From: Bradyrhizobium sp. CB1650
Lineage (GTDB): Bacteria > Pseudomonadota > Alphaproteobacteria > Rhizobiales > Xanthobacteraceae
Reading direction: 5' to 3'
NCBI RefSeq assembly: GCF_029761915.1
Contig: NZ_CP121695.1
Span: forward strand, 4,183,501-4,247,500
Length of the DNA stretch: 64,000 bases
Shown here: one piece after another, positions 53,233 through 62,353 of the stretch
How the letters are laid out: each line of letters starts with the position of its first letter
Position numbering within the stretch: position 1 is the first letter of the stretch
Made by a program: the position numbers and the translations under genes
Notes under the pieces: generated by a model
What the model saw: the letters and a program-made list of their open reading frames with translations, nothing else
The model's database searches: none
What the model was told of the DNA's origin: nothing

Positions 53233-54654
53233 ATGGATGAACAAATGGACGTTGCCCCATCCGCCGCGGCCTCGGTACTCGACCACGTCCCGATGCGCAA
53301 TGAAGACGGCGAAATTCGGCACGAATTCGTCGAGGAGATCGCGCGCGCGATCGCCGCCGGCGACTCGACGCTGCTCCGGGCCATCGTCGGCGAGCTGCAC
53401 GAGGCTGATCTCGGCGATCTGATCGGAGCCCTCGAGCCGGATGATCGCGTCCGCCTGGTCGAGCTCACGGGACGCGATTTCGACTTCTCCGCGCTGAACG
53501 AAGTCGACGAGGCGGTGCGCGAGGAGATCCTCGAGGAGCTGCCGCCGGAGACGGTCGCCGAGGGCGTTCGCGAGCTCGAATCCGACGACGCGGTCGAGCT
53601 CCTGGAAACGCTCGACGCGGCGGATCAGGAGGAGATCCTGGAGAAGCTGCCGCTGCCCGAGCGCGTCGCGCTCGAGCGCAGCCTGCTTTATCCGGAGAAC
53701 TCCGCCGGCAGGCGGATGCAGACCGAGTTCATCGCCGTGCCCCAGGATTTCACCGTCGGACAGGCGATCGACTACATGCGCGACACGCCGGATCTGCCCG
53801 AGCGCTTCTACGAGATCTACGTGGTCGACAAGGAGCAGCACTGGCAGGGCGCCGTGCCGCTCGACGTGCTTCTGCGCGCGCGCCGCCCGGTGCCGCTCGC
53901 CGACCTCTGCGACGAGGACCGCCGTCGCGTCTCCGTCCTGGAGGACCAGGAGGAGGTGGCGCGCATGTTCGGCAAGTACAATCTCGTCGCCGCGCCCGTG
54001 CTCGACACCCAGGATCGCCTCGTCGGCGTCATCACAGTCGACGACGTCGTCGACGTCATCGAGGAAGAGGCGGACGAGGATCTCAAGGCGCTCGGCGGCG
54101 TCACCAGCGACGAGGAGCTGTCGGACAACGTGCTGACGATCGCGCGCGGCCGCTTCAACTGGCTTCTGGTCAATCTCGCCACCGCGTTCCTGGCGTCCTC
54201 CGTGCTTGGCCTGTTCGAAGGCCAGCTCGAGAAGATGGTGGCGCTCGCCGTGCTGGCGCCAATCGTGGCGAGCCAGGGCGGCAACGCCGCGACCCAGACC
54301 ATGACGGTCGCGGTGCGCGCGCTCGCCACGCGCGAGCTCGGCTCATCCAACGCCTGGCGCGTGGTGATGCGCGAGAGCCTCGTCGGCCTCGTCAACGGCC
54401 TCGCCTTTGCCGTGATCACGGGCATCGCCGCGGTGGCCTGGTTCAAGATCCCGGGCCTCGGCATCGTGATCGGCCTTGCCATCATCTGCAATCTCGTCGC
54501 CGGCGCGCTCGGCGGCATCCTGATCCCGATGGGGCTCGACCGGGTACGGGCCGATCCGGCGGTGGCGTCCGGCACCTTCGTCACCACGGTGACCGACGTC
54601 GTCGGCTTCTTCTCCTTCCTCGGCATCGCGACGCTCTGGTTCGGTCTGAAGTAG
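53233..54654 (+). CDS. mgtE: Magnesium transporter MgtE
   Basis: A 473-residue MgtE-type channel: N-terminal superhelical domain (about 25-150, LLRAIVGELHEADLGDLIGAL), two CBS domains (about 155-285), and five transmembrane helices at the C terminus including the P-I-V-A-S-Q-G-G-N-A-A-T-Q pore segment. It mediates Mg2+ uptake, gated by cytoplasmic Mg2+ through the N and CBS domains. Confidence 0.95.
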   Translation: MDEQMDVAPSAAASVLDHVPMRNEDGEIRHEFVEEIARAIAAGDSTLLRAIVGELHEADLGDLIGALEPDDRVRLVELTGRDFDFSALNEVDEAVREEILEELPPETVAEGVRELESDDAVELLETLDAADQEEILEKLPLPERVALERSLLYPENSAGRRMQTEFIAVPQDFTVGQAIDYMRDTPDLPERFYEIYVVDKEQHWQGAVPLDVLLRARRPVPLADLCDEDRRRVSVLEDQEEVARMFGKYNLVAAPVLDTQDRLVGVITVDDVVDVIEEEADEDLKALGGVTSDEELSDNVLTIARGRFNWLLVNLATAFLASSVLGLFEGQLEKMVALAVLAPIVASQGGNAATQTMTVAVRALATRELGSSNAWRVVMRESLVGLVNGLAFAVITGIAAVAWFKIPGLGIVIGLAIICNLVAGALGGILIPMGLDRVRADPAVASGTFVTTVTDVVGFFSFLGIATLWFGLK

Positions 54655-54786
54655 GGAGGCTTGAGACGCGTGGTCTCTCAACGCTCGTCATGGCGCTGCG
54701 TCCGGGACACGAGACCGTGTGTTCTCCCTATCGTTAATCCGAACTTAAGCGGCCTCGCGCATGATTCTCCCGCTTGGGGGATGAAC

Positions 54787-55098
54787 ATGCGGTTGCGGCT
54801 GAAGGCGGACGGACGGATCGTCGAATTGCGGAACGGGCAGGAATTTCCGGTGCAGCCCGCAGGTCAGGGCGCGCCAGGCGAGACAGCCGCACTCGAGGCA
54901 GCTCCGCTCGCGGTGCGCGACCTGCGCCGCCGCGCCTGTCTCACCCAGATGGAGTTCGCCGCCAAGCTAGGGGTTCCCGTCGAGACCATCCGCAACTGGG
55001 AGCAGGGCAAGCGCGCCCCGCGGGGACCGGCCCGGGCGCTGCTTGCGGTGATCGCGCATGCGCCGGACACGGTGTTCCAGGCGCTCGCCAAGGTCTGA
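54787..55098 (+). CDS. XRE-type HTH regulator
   Basis: A 103-residue protein with a C-terminal helix-turn-helix (LRRRACLTQMEFAAKLGVPVETIRNWEQGKRAPRGPARALLAVI). The architecture resembles HigA/NadS-type antitoxins and small regulators. No toxin gene sits beside it. An in-frame ATG at 54781 is too close to the GGGGG ribosome site, so 54787 is preferred. Confidence 0.85.
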   Translation: MRLRLKADGRIVELRNGQEFPVQPAGQGAPGETAALEAAPLAVRDLRRRACLTQMEFAAKLGVPVETIRNWEQGKRAPRGPARALLAVIAHAPDTVFQALAKV

Positions 55099-55230
55099 CG
55101 GCAAGATAACGCATCAAGACCTCGTCAAGTCTGATCTGGATATCTCGTCCGCCCTGCCACCGCCTCGGTTGGCAGTGCCATGGGCGAGGTCCATAATGGC
55201 CACTGGGGCGAACGTGGAATCGGATTCCTC

Positions 55231-56049
55231 ATGCTGTTCGTCGAGGCCAATGGTGCGAAGATCCCCTCGCTCGGGCTCGGGACGTGGGAGTTGAGCGGCC
55301 GCACCTGTGCGCGCGTGGTCGAGCAGGCGCTGCGGCTTGGTTACCGTCACATCGATACTGCGCAGGTCTATGAGAACGAGCGCGAGGTCGGCGATGCCTT
55401 ACGCGCCTCCGGCGTGCGCCGTGACGACGTGTTCGTGACCACGAAGGTCTGGACCAATCATTTCGCGCCCCATGACCTCGAGCGCTCGGTCAAGGAGAGC
55501 CTGGCGCGGCTGCGGCTTCCGTTCGTCGACCTCGTGCTGCTGCATTGGCCGAATTCGCACGTGCCGCTGGCCGAGACGATGGGGGCGCTGGCGCACGCCA
55601 AGCAAATGGGCCTGACGCGTCATATCGGCGTCTCCAACTTCACGGTGGCCTTGGTCGAGGAGGCGGTCGCGCTGTCGCCGGAGCCGCTGGTCTGCGATCA
55701 GGTCGAATATCATCCTTATCTCGACCAGGCGAAGGTGAGGGCGGTCTGCGACCAGCGCGGCCTCGCGCTCGTCGCCTACAGCCCGATCGCCAAGGGCCGC
55801 ATCAAGACCGACCAGACGCTCGTCGAGATCGGGCGCGCGCACCGCAAGACCCCGGCGCAGGTCTGCCTGCGCTGGCTGGTGCAGCAAAATGTCGCCGCGA
55901 TTCCCCGGACCTCGCGCGTCGAGCGGCTGTCGGAGAACATCGAGATTTTCGATTTCGAACTGTCGGACGACGAGATGAGCCGTATCGCCGGGCTTGCTCA
56001 TCCCAGGGGCCGCCTGACCGACTTTGGGTTTGCGCCGAAATGGGATTGA
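55231..56049 (+). CDS. Aldo/keto reductase (2,5-diketo-gluconate reductase-like)
   Basis: A 272-residue AKR barrel with the full catalytic tetrad: Asp42, Tyr47 (D-T-A-Q-V-Y), Lys72 (T-T-K-V-W) and His105 (L-L-H-W-P). The closing I-P-R-T-S-R-V-E-R-L-S-E-N is the NADPH site. It reduces aldehydes or ketones; the physiological substrate is unknown. The start at 55231 begins the conserved fold; an upstream in-frame ATG at 55180 is possible. Confidence 0.9.
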   Translation: MLFVEANGAKIPSLGLGTWELSGRTCARVVEQALRLGYRHIDTAQVYENEREVGDALRASGVRRDDVFVTTKVWTNHFAPHDLERSVKESLARLRLPFVDLVLLHWPNSHVPLAETMGALAHAKQMGLTRHIGVSNFTVALVEEAVALSPEPLVCDQVEYHPYLDQAKVRAVCDQRGLALVAYSPIAKGRIKTDQTLVEIGRAHRKTPAQVCLRWLVQQNVAAIPRTSRVERLSENIEIFDFELSDDEMSRIAGLAHPRGRLTDFGFAPKWD

Positions 56050-56098
56050 GGGGGGCTTCCGTTATGCTAGGACCAGCGCGGCAACCCAAGATCGGGCG

Positions 56099-57040
56099 AT
56101 GGAACTGCGGCGGATCATACGGACGGACATTGCAGCGTCGGCGATCGCGCATCTGACGCTGGTCGGGCTGATCATCCTGATCAGCGAAGTCCATCCGTTT
56201 CACGCCGCGCCGCCCGAAACGGTCTCGGTCGACATCGTCACGCCGGAGCAGGTGCAAGAGACGGTAAAGGAGCAGGAGCCCAAGGAAGAGACGAAGGAGA
56301 AAACGCCGGAGCCGCTCCCAGACCTGAAACTGCCGCCCAAGCTCGATTTCCAGGATAAGGCGGAGGCCGCCGCGCCGGCGGCCAAGCAATCTGCGCCGGC
56401 ATCGTCGCGGCAGGCATCGCCTGAGCCGCAGCGGCAACAACCGCAGCCGCAGCCATCATCCGCGCCGAAGCAGCGCGAGGCCGACGTGCAGCCACAAACT
56501 CAGGCGACGCCGCAACCACCAGCCACTCAGCAACCTCAGCCGGCGCAGCCGGCGCAGCAACCGCAGCCCGTGCCGCCACAGCCGCAAGCTGCGGCCCCGG
56601 CCTATTCTGCTCCGGAGCCCGACGTCACCGTCAAATACGGCGTGATGCTGGGCCTGCCTCCCGACTTGTCGCTCGCGCCGAAGGATGCGCCCAAGGACGA
56701 CGGCGGCGATGCCAAGGATTCAATTGCCGCCAAGCTTCCGCCAGAGGTCATCGCGGAGTTTCGCCGGCACTTGAGAAGCTGCGCAAAACTGCCGGCCGGG
56801 GTGGCACCGAGCGACAACGTCCATATCAAGCTGCGCACGGTGATGGCCACCGACGGCACGCTGGCGCGCGCCCCGATCCTGATCGAGGCGAGCGCATCAG
56901 CCAAGGGCCCGCTCTTGATGCAGTCGGCAATGAGCGCGCTCCTGGCCTGCCAGCCTTACAAGATGCTGCCGGTCGACAAGTACGGGGAATGGAAGGTGAT
57001 GGACTTGCCGTTCACGCCGCAGGATTTTGGCGGATCGTAG
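56099..57040 (+). CDS. TonB/TolA-like energy-transduction protein
   Basis: A 313-residue protein with one N-terminal transmembrane helix (AIAHLTLVGLIILIS), then a long periplasmic linker rich in Pro, Gln, Glu and Lys (about 55-185), and a C-terminal domain (about 230-313) with a Cys pair (RSCAKLP and LACQPY). This layout is that of TonB or TolA. No ExbB/ExbD or TolQ/TolR genes are beside it. Confidence 0.78.
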   Translation: MELRRIIRTDIAASAIAHLTLVGLIILISEVHPFHAAPPETVSVDIVTPEQVQETVKEQEPKEETKEKTPEPLPDLKLPPKLDFQDKAEAAAPAAKQSAPASSRQASPEPQRQQPQPQPSSAPKQREADVQPQTQATPQPPATQQPQPAQPAQQPQPVPPQPQAAAPAYSAPEPDVTVKYGVMLGLPPDLSLAPKDAPKDDGGDAKDSIAAKLPPEVIAEFRRHLRSCAKLPAGVAPSDNVHIKLRTVMATDGTLARAPILIEASASAKGPLLMQSAMSALLACQPYKMLPVDKYGEWKVMDLPFTPQDFGGS

Positions 57041-57675
57041 TGGGCGCTGTGGCGACGCTGCCGCTCTGAGGCCAACTTACCCCCAAGGTTGGCCCGGCGG
57101 TCGCAGTTAATCGCTTGGCCGTCGGGCAAAGACACGCAGTGTTTCGGCGGAGCGTCAAGGCAGCATCGTAAAAATATTCCGCTTTACCGAAATTCGGATT
57201 TGTCGTATGTGTCGCCCATCCCGGCCCACCAAGAGGGGCGATCGTACGTCGTCACGTTTCGCGGGCCGGGTTGCGGTGGACGCGGCAGCGTCGGCACGAG
57301 AGGTGCGGGCAGGGCGGGTCGTCCCCGTGAGCCCGCGGCCGCGTGCGGATGAGCGGCGCTGACGGTTCGTCTCGCCAACATTTCGATGGCTACGTGCACG
57401 ACGCCGTCGAACCCTGTGGCGACGGGCGAGCTCGCGTACGGCAAAACCGTGTGGTCCTTTCTGCAAGAGGTTTTTTGGGCTTGTTGAAACCGGCGTAACT
57501 AGCGGAAAATAAAGGTATATTTCTGTTGTTGTTTGGCTAACGAGCGGTCCCCCTGAACCTGCCGGGCCCTAATAGGCCCTAGTTCGAGTTGGCATGAGAT
57601 TGATGTCCGCTTGTCCCGATTAGCGGTGCAAAGGCGGAGGAGCCGGTAGGTGATCGCCGCGTCGCAGGAGGAGAG
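57041..57675. other. Long intergenic region
   Basis: I see no gene in these 635 bases. Small open frames on both strands lack ribosome sites and have skewed Arg/Gly composition. A short inverted repeat GGGCC-N6-GGCCC lies near 57568-57584. The region marks the change from compact core-like DNA to looser accessory DNA. Confidence 0.5.
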
Positions 57676-58353
57676 CTACTCGGGCAACCCCGCTTTCCGA
57701 AGCCCTTCAATCAAAAACTTCGACTTTGTTTGCCCGCTCCGAGCGATCCACGCAGATACTGTGAAGGCGGGATCGGCGATCGACGGTTTGTCTGGAAGCG
57801 GAGGAGCCGGACTTATCCTCTCCGACAGCTCGCTACAGGGTCCCGCGCGGACAGCGTAAGCACGGACCGGCTTGGAGATGTTCTTGAGCTGCTGCTCGCC
57901 GCGATCCTCGAAGCCAGCGTCCAGCTTGCCTTCGACTTCGTTGTACACTTTTTCGGAAATGAGGATACCGCCTGGATCGGCAATCCCTTCCAGTCGGACA
58001 GCAATGTTGGTCCCGTCGCCGTAGAGGTCTCCGTCCTGGCCAACGATAACGTCACCAATGTTAAGCCCGAGGCGTAACCTGAGGGGACTGCTGCCCGAAG
58101 CGAGATGATCTTGCATCTCCATCGCGCATCTCATGGCGGCTAAGGGACTGGCGAACTCAGCGAGCGCGCCGTCACCCGTTGTCTTGATAAGTCGCCCTTC
58201 GTGGCGGGAGAGGCATGGTCCGATCAATTCTCGCTTGAGCCGCTCGAACTCGGCATAGGTGGCTTCCTCAGCTCGTTCCATGAGCGCGGAATAGCCGACC
58301 ACGTCGGCGGCCAAGATCGCCGCTAATCGCCTGTGAACCCGCTGCTCGGTCAC
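57676..58353 (-). CDS. Class III adenylate cyclase, internally deleted
   Basis: A 225-residue protein. Residues 1-165 are a class III nucleotide cyclase domain (RRLAAILAADVVGYSALM with metal Asp, KTTGDGALAEF, LNIGDVIVGQDGDLYGDGTNIAVRLEG). Long relatives continue through L-P-D-K-P-S-I-A into a 350-400 residue TolB/TPR-like region. Here that junction jumps directly to DPAFTVSAW and I-E-G-L-R-K-A-G-L-P-E, the usual extreme C terminus of such proteins. The protein therefore appears to have lost its middle in frame. Start GTG at 58353 with GGAGGG upstream. Confidence 0.82.
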   Translation of the reverse strand: MTEQRVHRRLAAILAADVVGYSALMERAEEATYAEFERLKRELIGPCLSRHEGRLIKTTGDGALAEFASPLAAMRCAMEMQDHLASGSSPLRLRLGLNIGDVIVGQDGDLYGDGTNIAVRLEGIADPGGILISEKVYNEVEGKLDAGFEDRGEQQLKNISKPVRAYAVRAGPCSELSERISPAPPLPDKPSIADPAFTVSAWIARSGQTKSKFLIEGLRKAGLPE

Positions 58354-58730
58354 AGCGCCCTCCGAACGGCCGGACAACCACGTCGCTGGGGCAAGGAGCA
58401 GCCTAGCACTTTGTTGCGGACCTGTGAGCGGAATCGCGGGAGAGCCCTATTGCCCAGGCGGCGGGCCAAAGCGGAAGTCAGCTCAAACTCGGTGCCCGGT
58501 TCACCCCCGAAAGCGGACCTTGATGTGATTTATCAGTCGGAGGCATGACGGCGCCGACCTTTATCCCTGCCACGGTTCGGATCGAATTCATCGACGGCGT
58601 TTCGCGACGCGACAGTAGTGGTCCCCGTTTGATTGGTCGTCCGGGTCCTTTGGGTCCTGCCGAAAACGCGGGGTACGCGCGACGGCCCGATGCGAGGATA
58701 TTTGCCATCGCGCATTCCCGACTTAATTTT

Positions 58731-59078
58731 ATGCGGACCGATACACAAATGGCTGTGCGCGATATAGCGTATGTCGAATACGGAAGCAGTGATCTTCATG
58801 GATTGGAACGCCGGGACCGGCACGAGGTTAGATGGATTGCGCACGATCGCGGCGGCGCTGACCGCGCGCTGGATTGGAGGCAGCACATGATCATCGTGGA
58901 CGAAGACGGCGAGATCATCGCGACAGCATCCGATGAGCATACTCTAATCGGCGGCCACCACCGCCTCGCGGCGGCGGCCAGCCTTGGTAAAAAACTGTTC
59001 TGGCGAGATACCGGCGAACCAGTGAAGCTTGATAACTTCTTCAAGCATTATGGAAGTTCTCTTCGACATACAGCCTAA
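58731..59078 (+). CDS. Small hypothetical protein
   Basis: I do not recognise this protein of about 115 residues. The C-terminal 60 residues look genuine (MIIVDEDGEIIATASDEHTL, GGHHRLAAAASLGKKLFW). The frame is open back to an ATG at 58545, but the added sequence does not look protein-like. Start and reality are both uncertain. Confidence 0.4.
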   Translation: MRTDTQMAVRDIAYVEYGSSDLHGLERRDRHEVRWIAHDRGGADRALDWRQHMIIVDEDGEIIATASDEHTLIGGHHRLAAAASLGKKLFWRDTGEPVKLDNFFKHYGSSLRHTA

Positions 59079-59226
59079 ACGGCTCGCCGACCGTATCGTT
59101 GTTCGGGTCAACAGCAGACAAGCGCTGCTGAGCCCATGTTGGTTTGGTGCCACTACCGGAGGTGACCCCCTTCCGGTCATCGGTACTGTCGTTAAAGGAT
59201 GGCATTGGCAGGACGACGAGCCATAA
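59050..59226 (+). CDS. Small hypothetical protein
   Basis: A 58-residue frame (EVLFDIQPKRLADRIVVRVN, then P-V-I-G-T-V-V-K-G-W-H-W) overlapping the previous gene by 29 bases in another frame. Composition is plausible but no family is recognised and no strong ribosome site is seen. Confidence 0.3.
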   Translation: MEVLFDIQPKRLADRIVVRVNSRQALLSPCWFGATTGGDPLPVIGTVVKGWHWQDDEP

Positions 59227-59368
59227 TGTCTCGCTCACTTGCCTTGCTGCTTAATCTCCCACAGCCGATAGGCTTCGTCCTCGTAGGGATCGTCACCTGT
59301 CGGCGGCATGTAAGGTGCGCCGCAGGCTGCGACGGTCCGAGGTCACTCACCGAACAAAACCGAATGGG

Positions 59369-59635
59369 TTATGCCGGGGTCGTTTCTCCGTCCGCATTGA
59401 TAAGGCGAACATAGGTCCCGCTCTCGTGCAGTTCGAGCCAGCCCTGTTCGACGGCATACCTGATGCCGGCGCCGAACTCCGGGCCTTTGCCGTTCAGGTT
59501 GTAAAGAAACGGCGCGTTGATCTTCTCGATGTGAATGCGGCCGTCCTGCACCGGCTCGATTCCGGCCGCGAGTTCGATCAGTTTTCGCGCGGCGGCTTCC
59601 GGGTTCGCGAAGGAATGTTCGGCGGTCAGTTTCAT
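59369..59635 (-). CDS. Small hypothetical protein
   Basis: An 88-residue protein (MKLTAEHSFANPEAAARKLIELAAG, then F-L-Y-N-L-N-G-K-G-P-E-F-G-A-G-I-R-Y-A). It has a compact alpha/beta look and no signal peptide. Genes like this are common in rhizobial accessory DNA, but I assign no function. The start was set where the protein-like sequence begins; the longer frame upstream reads as Arg/Pro-rich noise. Confidence 0.6.
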   Translation of the reverse strand: MKLTAEHSFANPEAAARKLIELAAGIEPVQDGRIHIEKINAPFLYNLNGKGPEFGAGIRYAVEQGWLELHESGTYVRLINADGETTPA

Positions 59636-59838
59636 TCGGTCAGGCGGTGCGCGATGCGGATGTGCGAATCGAGGGTGGGGATTGCTAATTACCGCGCCGC
59701 AGAAGCACTGGGCAATGCCGTCGGATCGCTGCCTGTGAGCCCCGGTTAGTGCCCCGCCGTCCGGTTGTGTCCGTCCCGTTATCCACCGCAATCCCTAGCG
59801 GCTTGTCTACCTCGCTAGGCCCGGCGATCCTTCCCGCC

Positions 59839-60252
59839 ATGGGCACCAAATCACGCGAAACCATCTATGGCGGGTCGGTGCGGGCGGCGGCTGAGCAGGC
59901 AGCAGAGGCGCGCCAGCAGGCCGACCGGCTCGCGTGTGAGGCGTGGAATAAGCGCATGCTGGCTTTTCAGGGGCCGGCGCAGCCATCGCCGACGCTGGGC
60001 GATGCACTCAACGCTGGCTATCTCTATCTCGAAGTCCGGTGCCTCGGCTGCGACACGAACCAGACCGTGGCGCTCGACATCGTGCGCCGACCGAAGGCGA
60101 CGCCGATCCACGAACTGGAGCGCTACATGCGCTGCAAGGACTGCTCGCAGGTGCGCGGCTATCCATACAAGAGAAGCCATCTGGTGGCGCTGCGGCGGAC
60201 CAAGATCAGCGCGAGCGATCCGCCGTCAACGTGGTGGCCGGGGGAGCGGTAG
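59839..60252 (+). CDS. Hypothetical protein with two CxxC pairs
   Basis: A 137-residue protein. After a helical N terminus it has a probable zinc ribbon: C-L-G-C and, thirty residues later, C-K-D-C. No further domain is visible. It may bind zinc and nucleic acid, but this is a guess from the cysteine spacing. Confidence 0.65.
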   Translation: MGTKSRETIYGGSVRAAAEQAAEARQQADRLACEAWNKRMLAFQGPAQPSPTLGDALNAGYLYLEVRCLGCDTNQTVALDIVRRPKATPIHELERYMRCKDCSQVRGYPYKRSHLVALRRTKISASDPPSTWWPGER

Positions 60253-60313
60253 GCCCTACGGAACTATCGGACGTGCAACTCATTGAGCGGTTATTCATGT
60301 AGAGGACCGGTCT

Positions 60314-60667
60314 GTGAACCACATCGCCGTTATCTTGATCTTACTCGTTGGCAGCTCTTCGCTCGCCTTGGCCCAGAGTGCGGGTGGATCGAGCAGTGGC
60401 GGCTCGGCGGCGAGTGGAACTGCAGCCACCGGCTCAACAGGTTATGCGGGCGGCACCCTATCGACCGGGCATACGATAAGCGGCACTGCGGGCTCCTCCG
60501 ATCCCAACGTGGGCAACGCGCTCAGCCACGCGGGGGCCGGCGGCGACGTGGACGCTTCCTCGGTTACTCAGGCTCCAACCTCGCATGACAACGCCGTTGA
60601 TACGCCCGCCGCTGAACGCGCCATGAAGAACTTGGGCAACACCGATATTGGCATTCTCAAGAAGTAA
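60314..60667 (+). CDS. Small secreted Gly/Ser/Thr-rich protein
   Basis: A 117-residue protein with a signal peptide (1-20, ending ALA). The mature part is low-complexity (Gly, Ser, Ala, Thr), with a more ordered C terminus (A-A-E-R-A-M-K-N-L-G-N-T-D-I-G-I-L-K-K). The start is GTG at 60314 with GAGGA upstream. Function unknown. Confidence 0.65.
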   Translation: MNHIAVILILLVGSSSLALAQSAGGSSSGGSAASGTAATGSTGYAGGTLSTGHTISGTAGSSDPNVGNALSHAGAGGDVDASSVTQAPTSHDNAVDTPAAERAMKNLGNTDIGILKK

Positions 60668-60742
60668 GACCATGCTGCAAGTCGGGCACGGTCTTGGCGT
60701 TTGCGGCTATTCTCGGTAGTCTCCGCGCGTAATGTGCAACCT

Positions 60743-60977
60743 TGTCTGATTGCGGTTGCTGGCACAAGGGTTCAGCTCGTTACCGACTGCCTGCGAGGCT
60801 CGCTCTTGTCTACGAGGTCGACGTTCATAGCCGCCTCACGATGGTAGTCCGAAGATCGGGAGCTGCTATCTATTAGGCGCGTGCTGCAGGCACAGAGGTT
60901 GCAGCGCAGTCATCCCGACCTCGTCCTCGCAGGACGTCGTCCCGCCTTGTCGGCGGATCCGCTGAATTGCTAATTGA
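60743..60977 (-). ncRNA. Candidate bridge/seek guide RNA region of the IS element
   Basis: In IS1111-type elements the guide RNA is encoded in the non-coding stretch downstream of the transposase. Read in the transposase direction, this region contains TGCAACCTCT (complement of 60894-60903), identical over 10 nt to the reconstructed insertion site spanning the junction. It lies in the loop of a potential hairpin (CTGCA...TGCAG). A second short match, GTAGA (complement of 60809-60813), is complementary to TCTAC on the right side of the site but could be chance. Confidence 0.65.
60747..60761 (+). repeat. Left subterminal inverted repeat of the IS element
   Basis: TGATTGCGGTTGCTG lies four bases inside the left junction. 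It is the exact reverse complement of 62071-62085. Confidence 0.93.
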
Positions 60978-62012
60978 TCATGCGGTCGCCTCCTCGCGGG
61001 TCCACCGGAACTCGCTTCCATCTGCCCAGATCCGATGCATCACGATCGCTAATTTTCGTGCGACCGCCACGACCGCTCGGCGAAGGCCGCGTCGCTTGGC
61101 CACCCTTACACCCCAGGCTTTCAATGCGGACCAACGCTGGGTGCGGGTTAGAAGTGCAAGCGCGGCCTGATAAAGTATGGTTCTGAGCATCACATCGCCG
61201 CACCTCGAAATAGCGCCATTCCGATCAGTTTCCCCAGATGCGTATTTGCGTGGTGTGAGGCCGAGATGCGCGCCAACGTCGCGGGAGCGTTGAAAGCGAT
61301 CCGGGTCATCAATGGTTGTTAGAAACGTGATTGCCGTCAGTGCACCAACGCCTGGTATCGTCATGAGCCGCTGACATGTCGGTTCGCGGCGTACTATTTC
61401 AAGTACCATCTTGTGGAGGACGCCGTACTGTTCACGCAGCGCGGCTCGAGCCACAAGCATTGGGCGCAGCATCGCCGCGAGTCGTGGATGGCCATCTGTG
61501 AGTTCATTAGTTTGCTGCTCAAACGTCACTTGAGATATACGACCAGACAGCTTTAAGCCGAAGACGCGTAAGACGCCGCGAATTTCATTCTCGATATCGA
61601 TCTGCTTGATCAGGAGCGTCTTGCGATTGTTGAGAAGCATTCGTAGCTCCTGGCTCAGGTCACCCTTGATATGAACAACGGTGTACCAGCCGACCCGCAT
61701 TACCTGTGCAATAGCGCGAGCGTCGTTTCGATCGGTCTTAATCGGCATTGTCTTAGTCACGCCACGCAGTCTTCGGGGATCGATGCAGACTGCGTGTAAG
61801 CCGGCAGCACGCAGCTCGCTGTACAGCCAACGAGCGAGACCACCAATCTCAATCCCGATCTTGGCGATGGGCAATCCGCTTTCGTTAAGCCAGGCAACAA
61901 TAGCCTCCGGTTCCGAAAGTGCTTTGCCCTCGCGAATGACGACGCCATTCTCGTCCACAACACAGATAGCCGTCTCCTTTAGCGAAACATCCAGACCGAC
62001 ATAGTGCTTCAT
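60978..62012 (-). CDS. IS110-family transposase (DEDD)
   Basis: A 344-residue transposase. The N-terminal RuvC-like DEDD site is Asp8 (Y-V-G-L-D-V-S), Glu55 (G-I-E-I-G-G), Asp94 and Asp97 (K-T-D-R-N-D-A-R-A). The C-terminal Transposase_20 domain has T-I-P-G-V-G and the region G-A-I-S-R-C-G-D with the catalytic Ser. No stops or frameshifts are seen, so it could be active. It acts with an RNA guide and without classical target duplication. Confidence 0.95.
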   Translation of the reverse strand: MKHYVGLDVSLKETAICVVDENGVVIREGKALSEPEAIVAWLNESGLPIAKIGIEIGGLARWLYSELRAAGLHAVCIDPRRLRGVTKTMPIKTDRNDARAIAQVMRVGWYTVVHIKGDLSQELRMLLNNRKTLLIKQIDIENEIRGVLRVFGLKLSGRISQVTFEQQTNELTDGHPRLAAMLRPMLVARAALREQYGVLHKMVLEIVRREPTCQRLMTIPGVGALTAITFLTTIDDPDRFQRSRDVGAHLGLTPRKYASGETDRNGAISRCGDVMLRTILYQAALALLTRTQRWSALKAWGVRVAKRRGLRRAVVAVARKLAIVMHRIWADGSEFRWTREEATA

Positions 62013-62070
62013 ATTCCCGCTCCTGCTGCCGCCGGCTCGCCGGCTTCCCTTCCAGGCTGAGCCTTTCGAG

Positions 62071-62085
62071 CAGCAACCGCAATCA
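62071..62085 (-). repeat. Right subterminal inverted repeat of the IS element
   Basis: CAGCAACCGCAATCA, the exact complement of the left repeat, lies six bases inside the right junction. Confidence 0.93.
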
Positions 62086-62353
62086 CCCCATCTACAGCAT
62101 CACGACGAACCAAGCCGCCATCGCTGCGCTGTTTCGCGTCATGAACCGCTACGTCGGCAACCTCGCGCCGATGACGGGCGTTTTTCCGGACTATCCCGCG
62201 CCAGTGATCCGCAACAAGGACGCTGGGAGCGAGATGGTGCTCATGCGCTCGGGGATGCCGCCACCGCCGCGCACAGGCGGGCCGCCGGTCACCAACATCC
62301 GCAACGCGTCATCGCCGCACTGGCGCGGCTGGCTCAAGCCTGAGAACCGATGC

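Larger units (their letters stand above)
60743..62091 (-). mobile_element. IS110-family (IS1111-like) insertion sequence
   Basis: The bounds come from the split SRAP gene: removing 60743-62091 rejoins ATGTGCAACCT with CTACAGC and restores M-C-N-L-Y-S. The element is about 1.35 kb. Perfect 15-bp inverted repeats lie just inside the ends (60747-60761 and 62071-62085), as in the IS1111 subgroup, and no target duplication is needed. One transposase gene is inside, with 235 bases of non-coding DNA on its 3' side and only 79 on its 5' side. Confidence 0.9.

Noticed and set aside
54787..55098. XRE-type protein as antitoxin of a toxin-antitoxin pair
   Set aside because: No toxin-like gene lies on either side; the neighbours are mgtE and an aldo/keto reductase.
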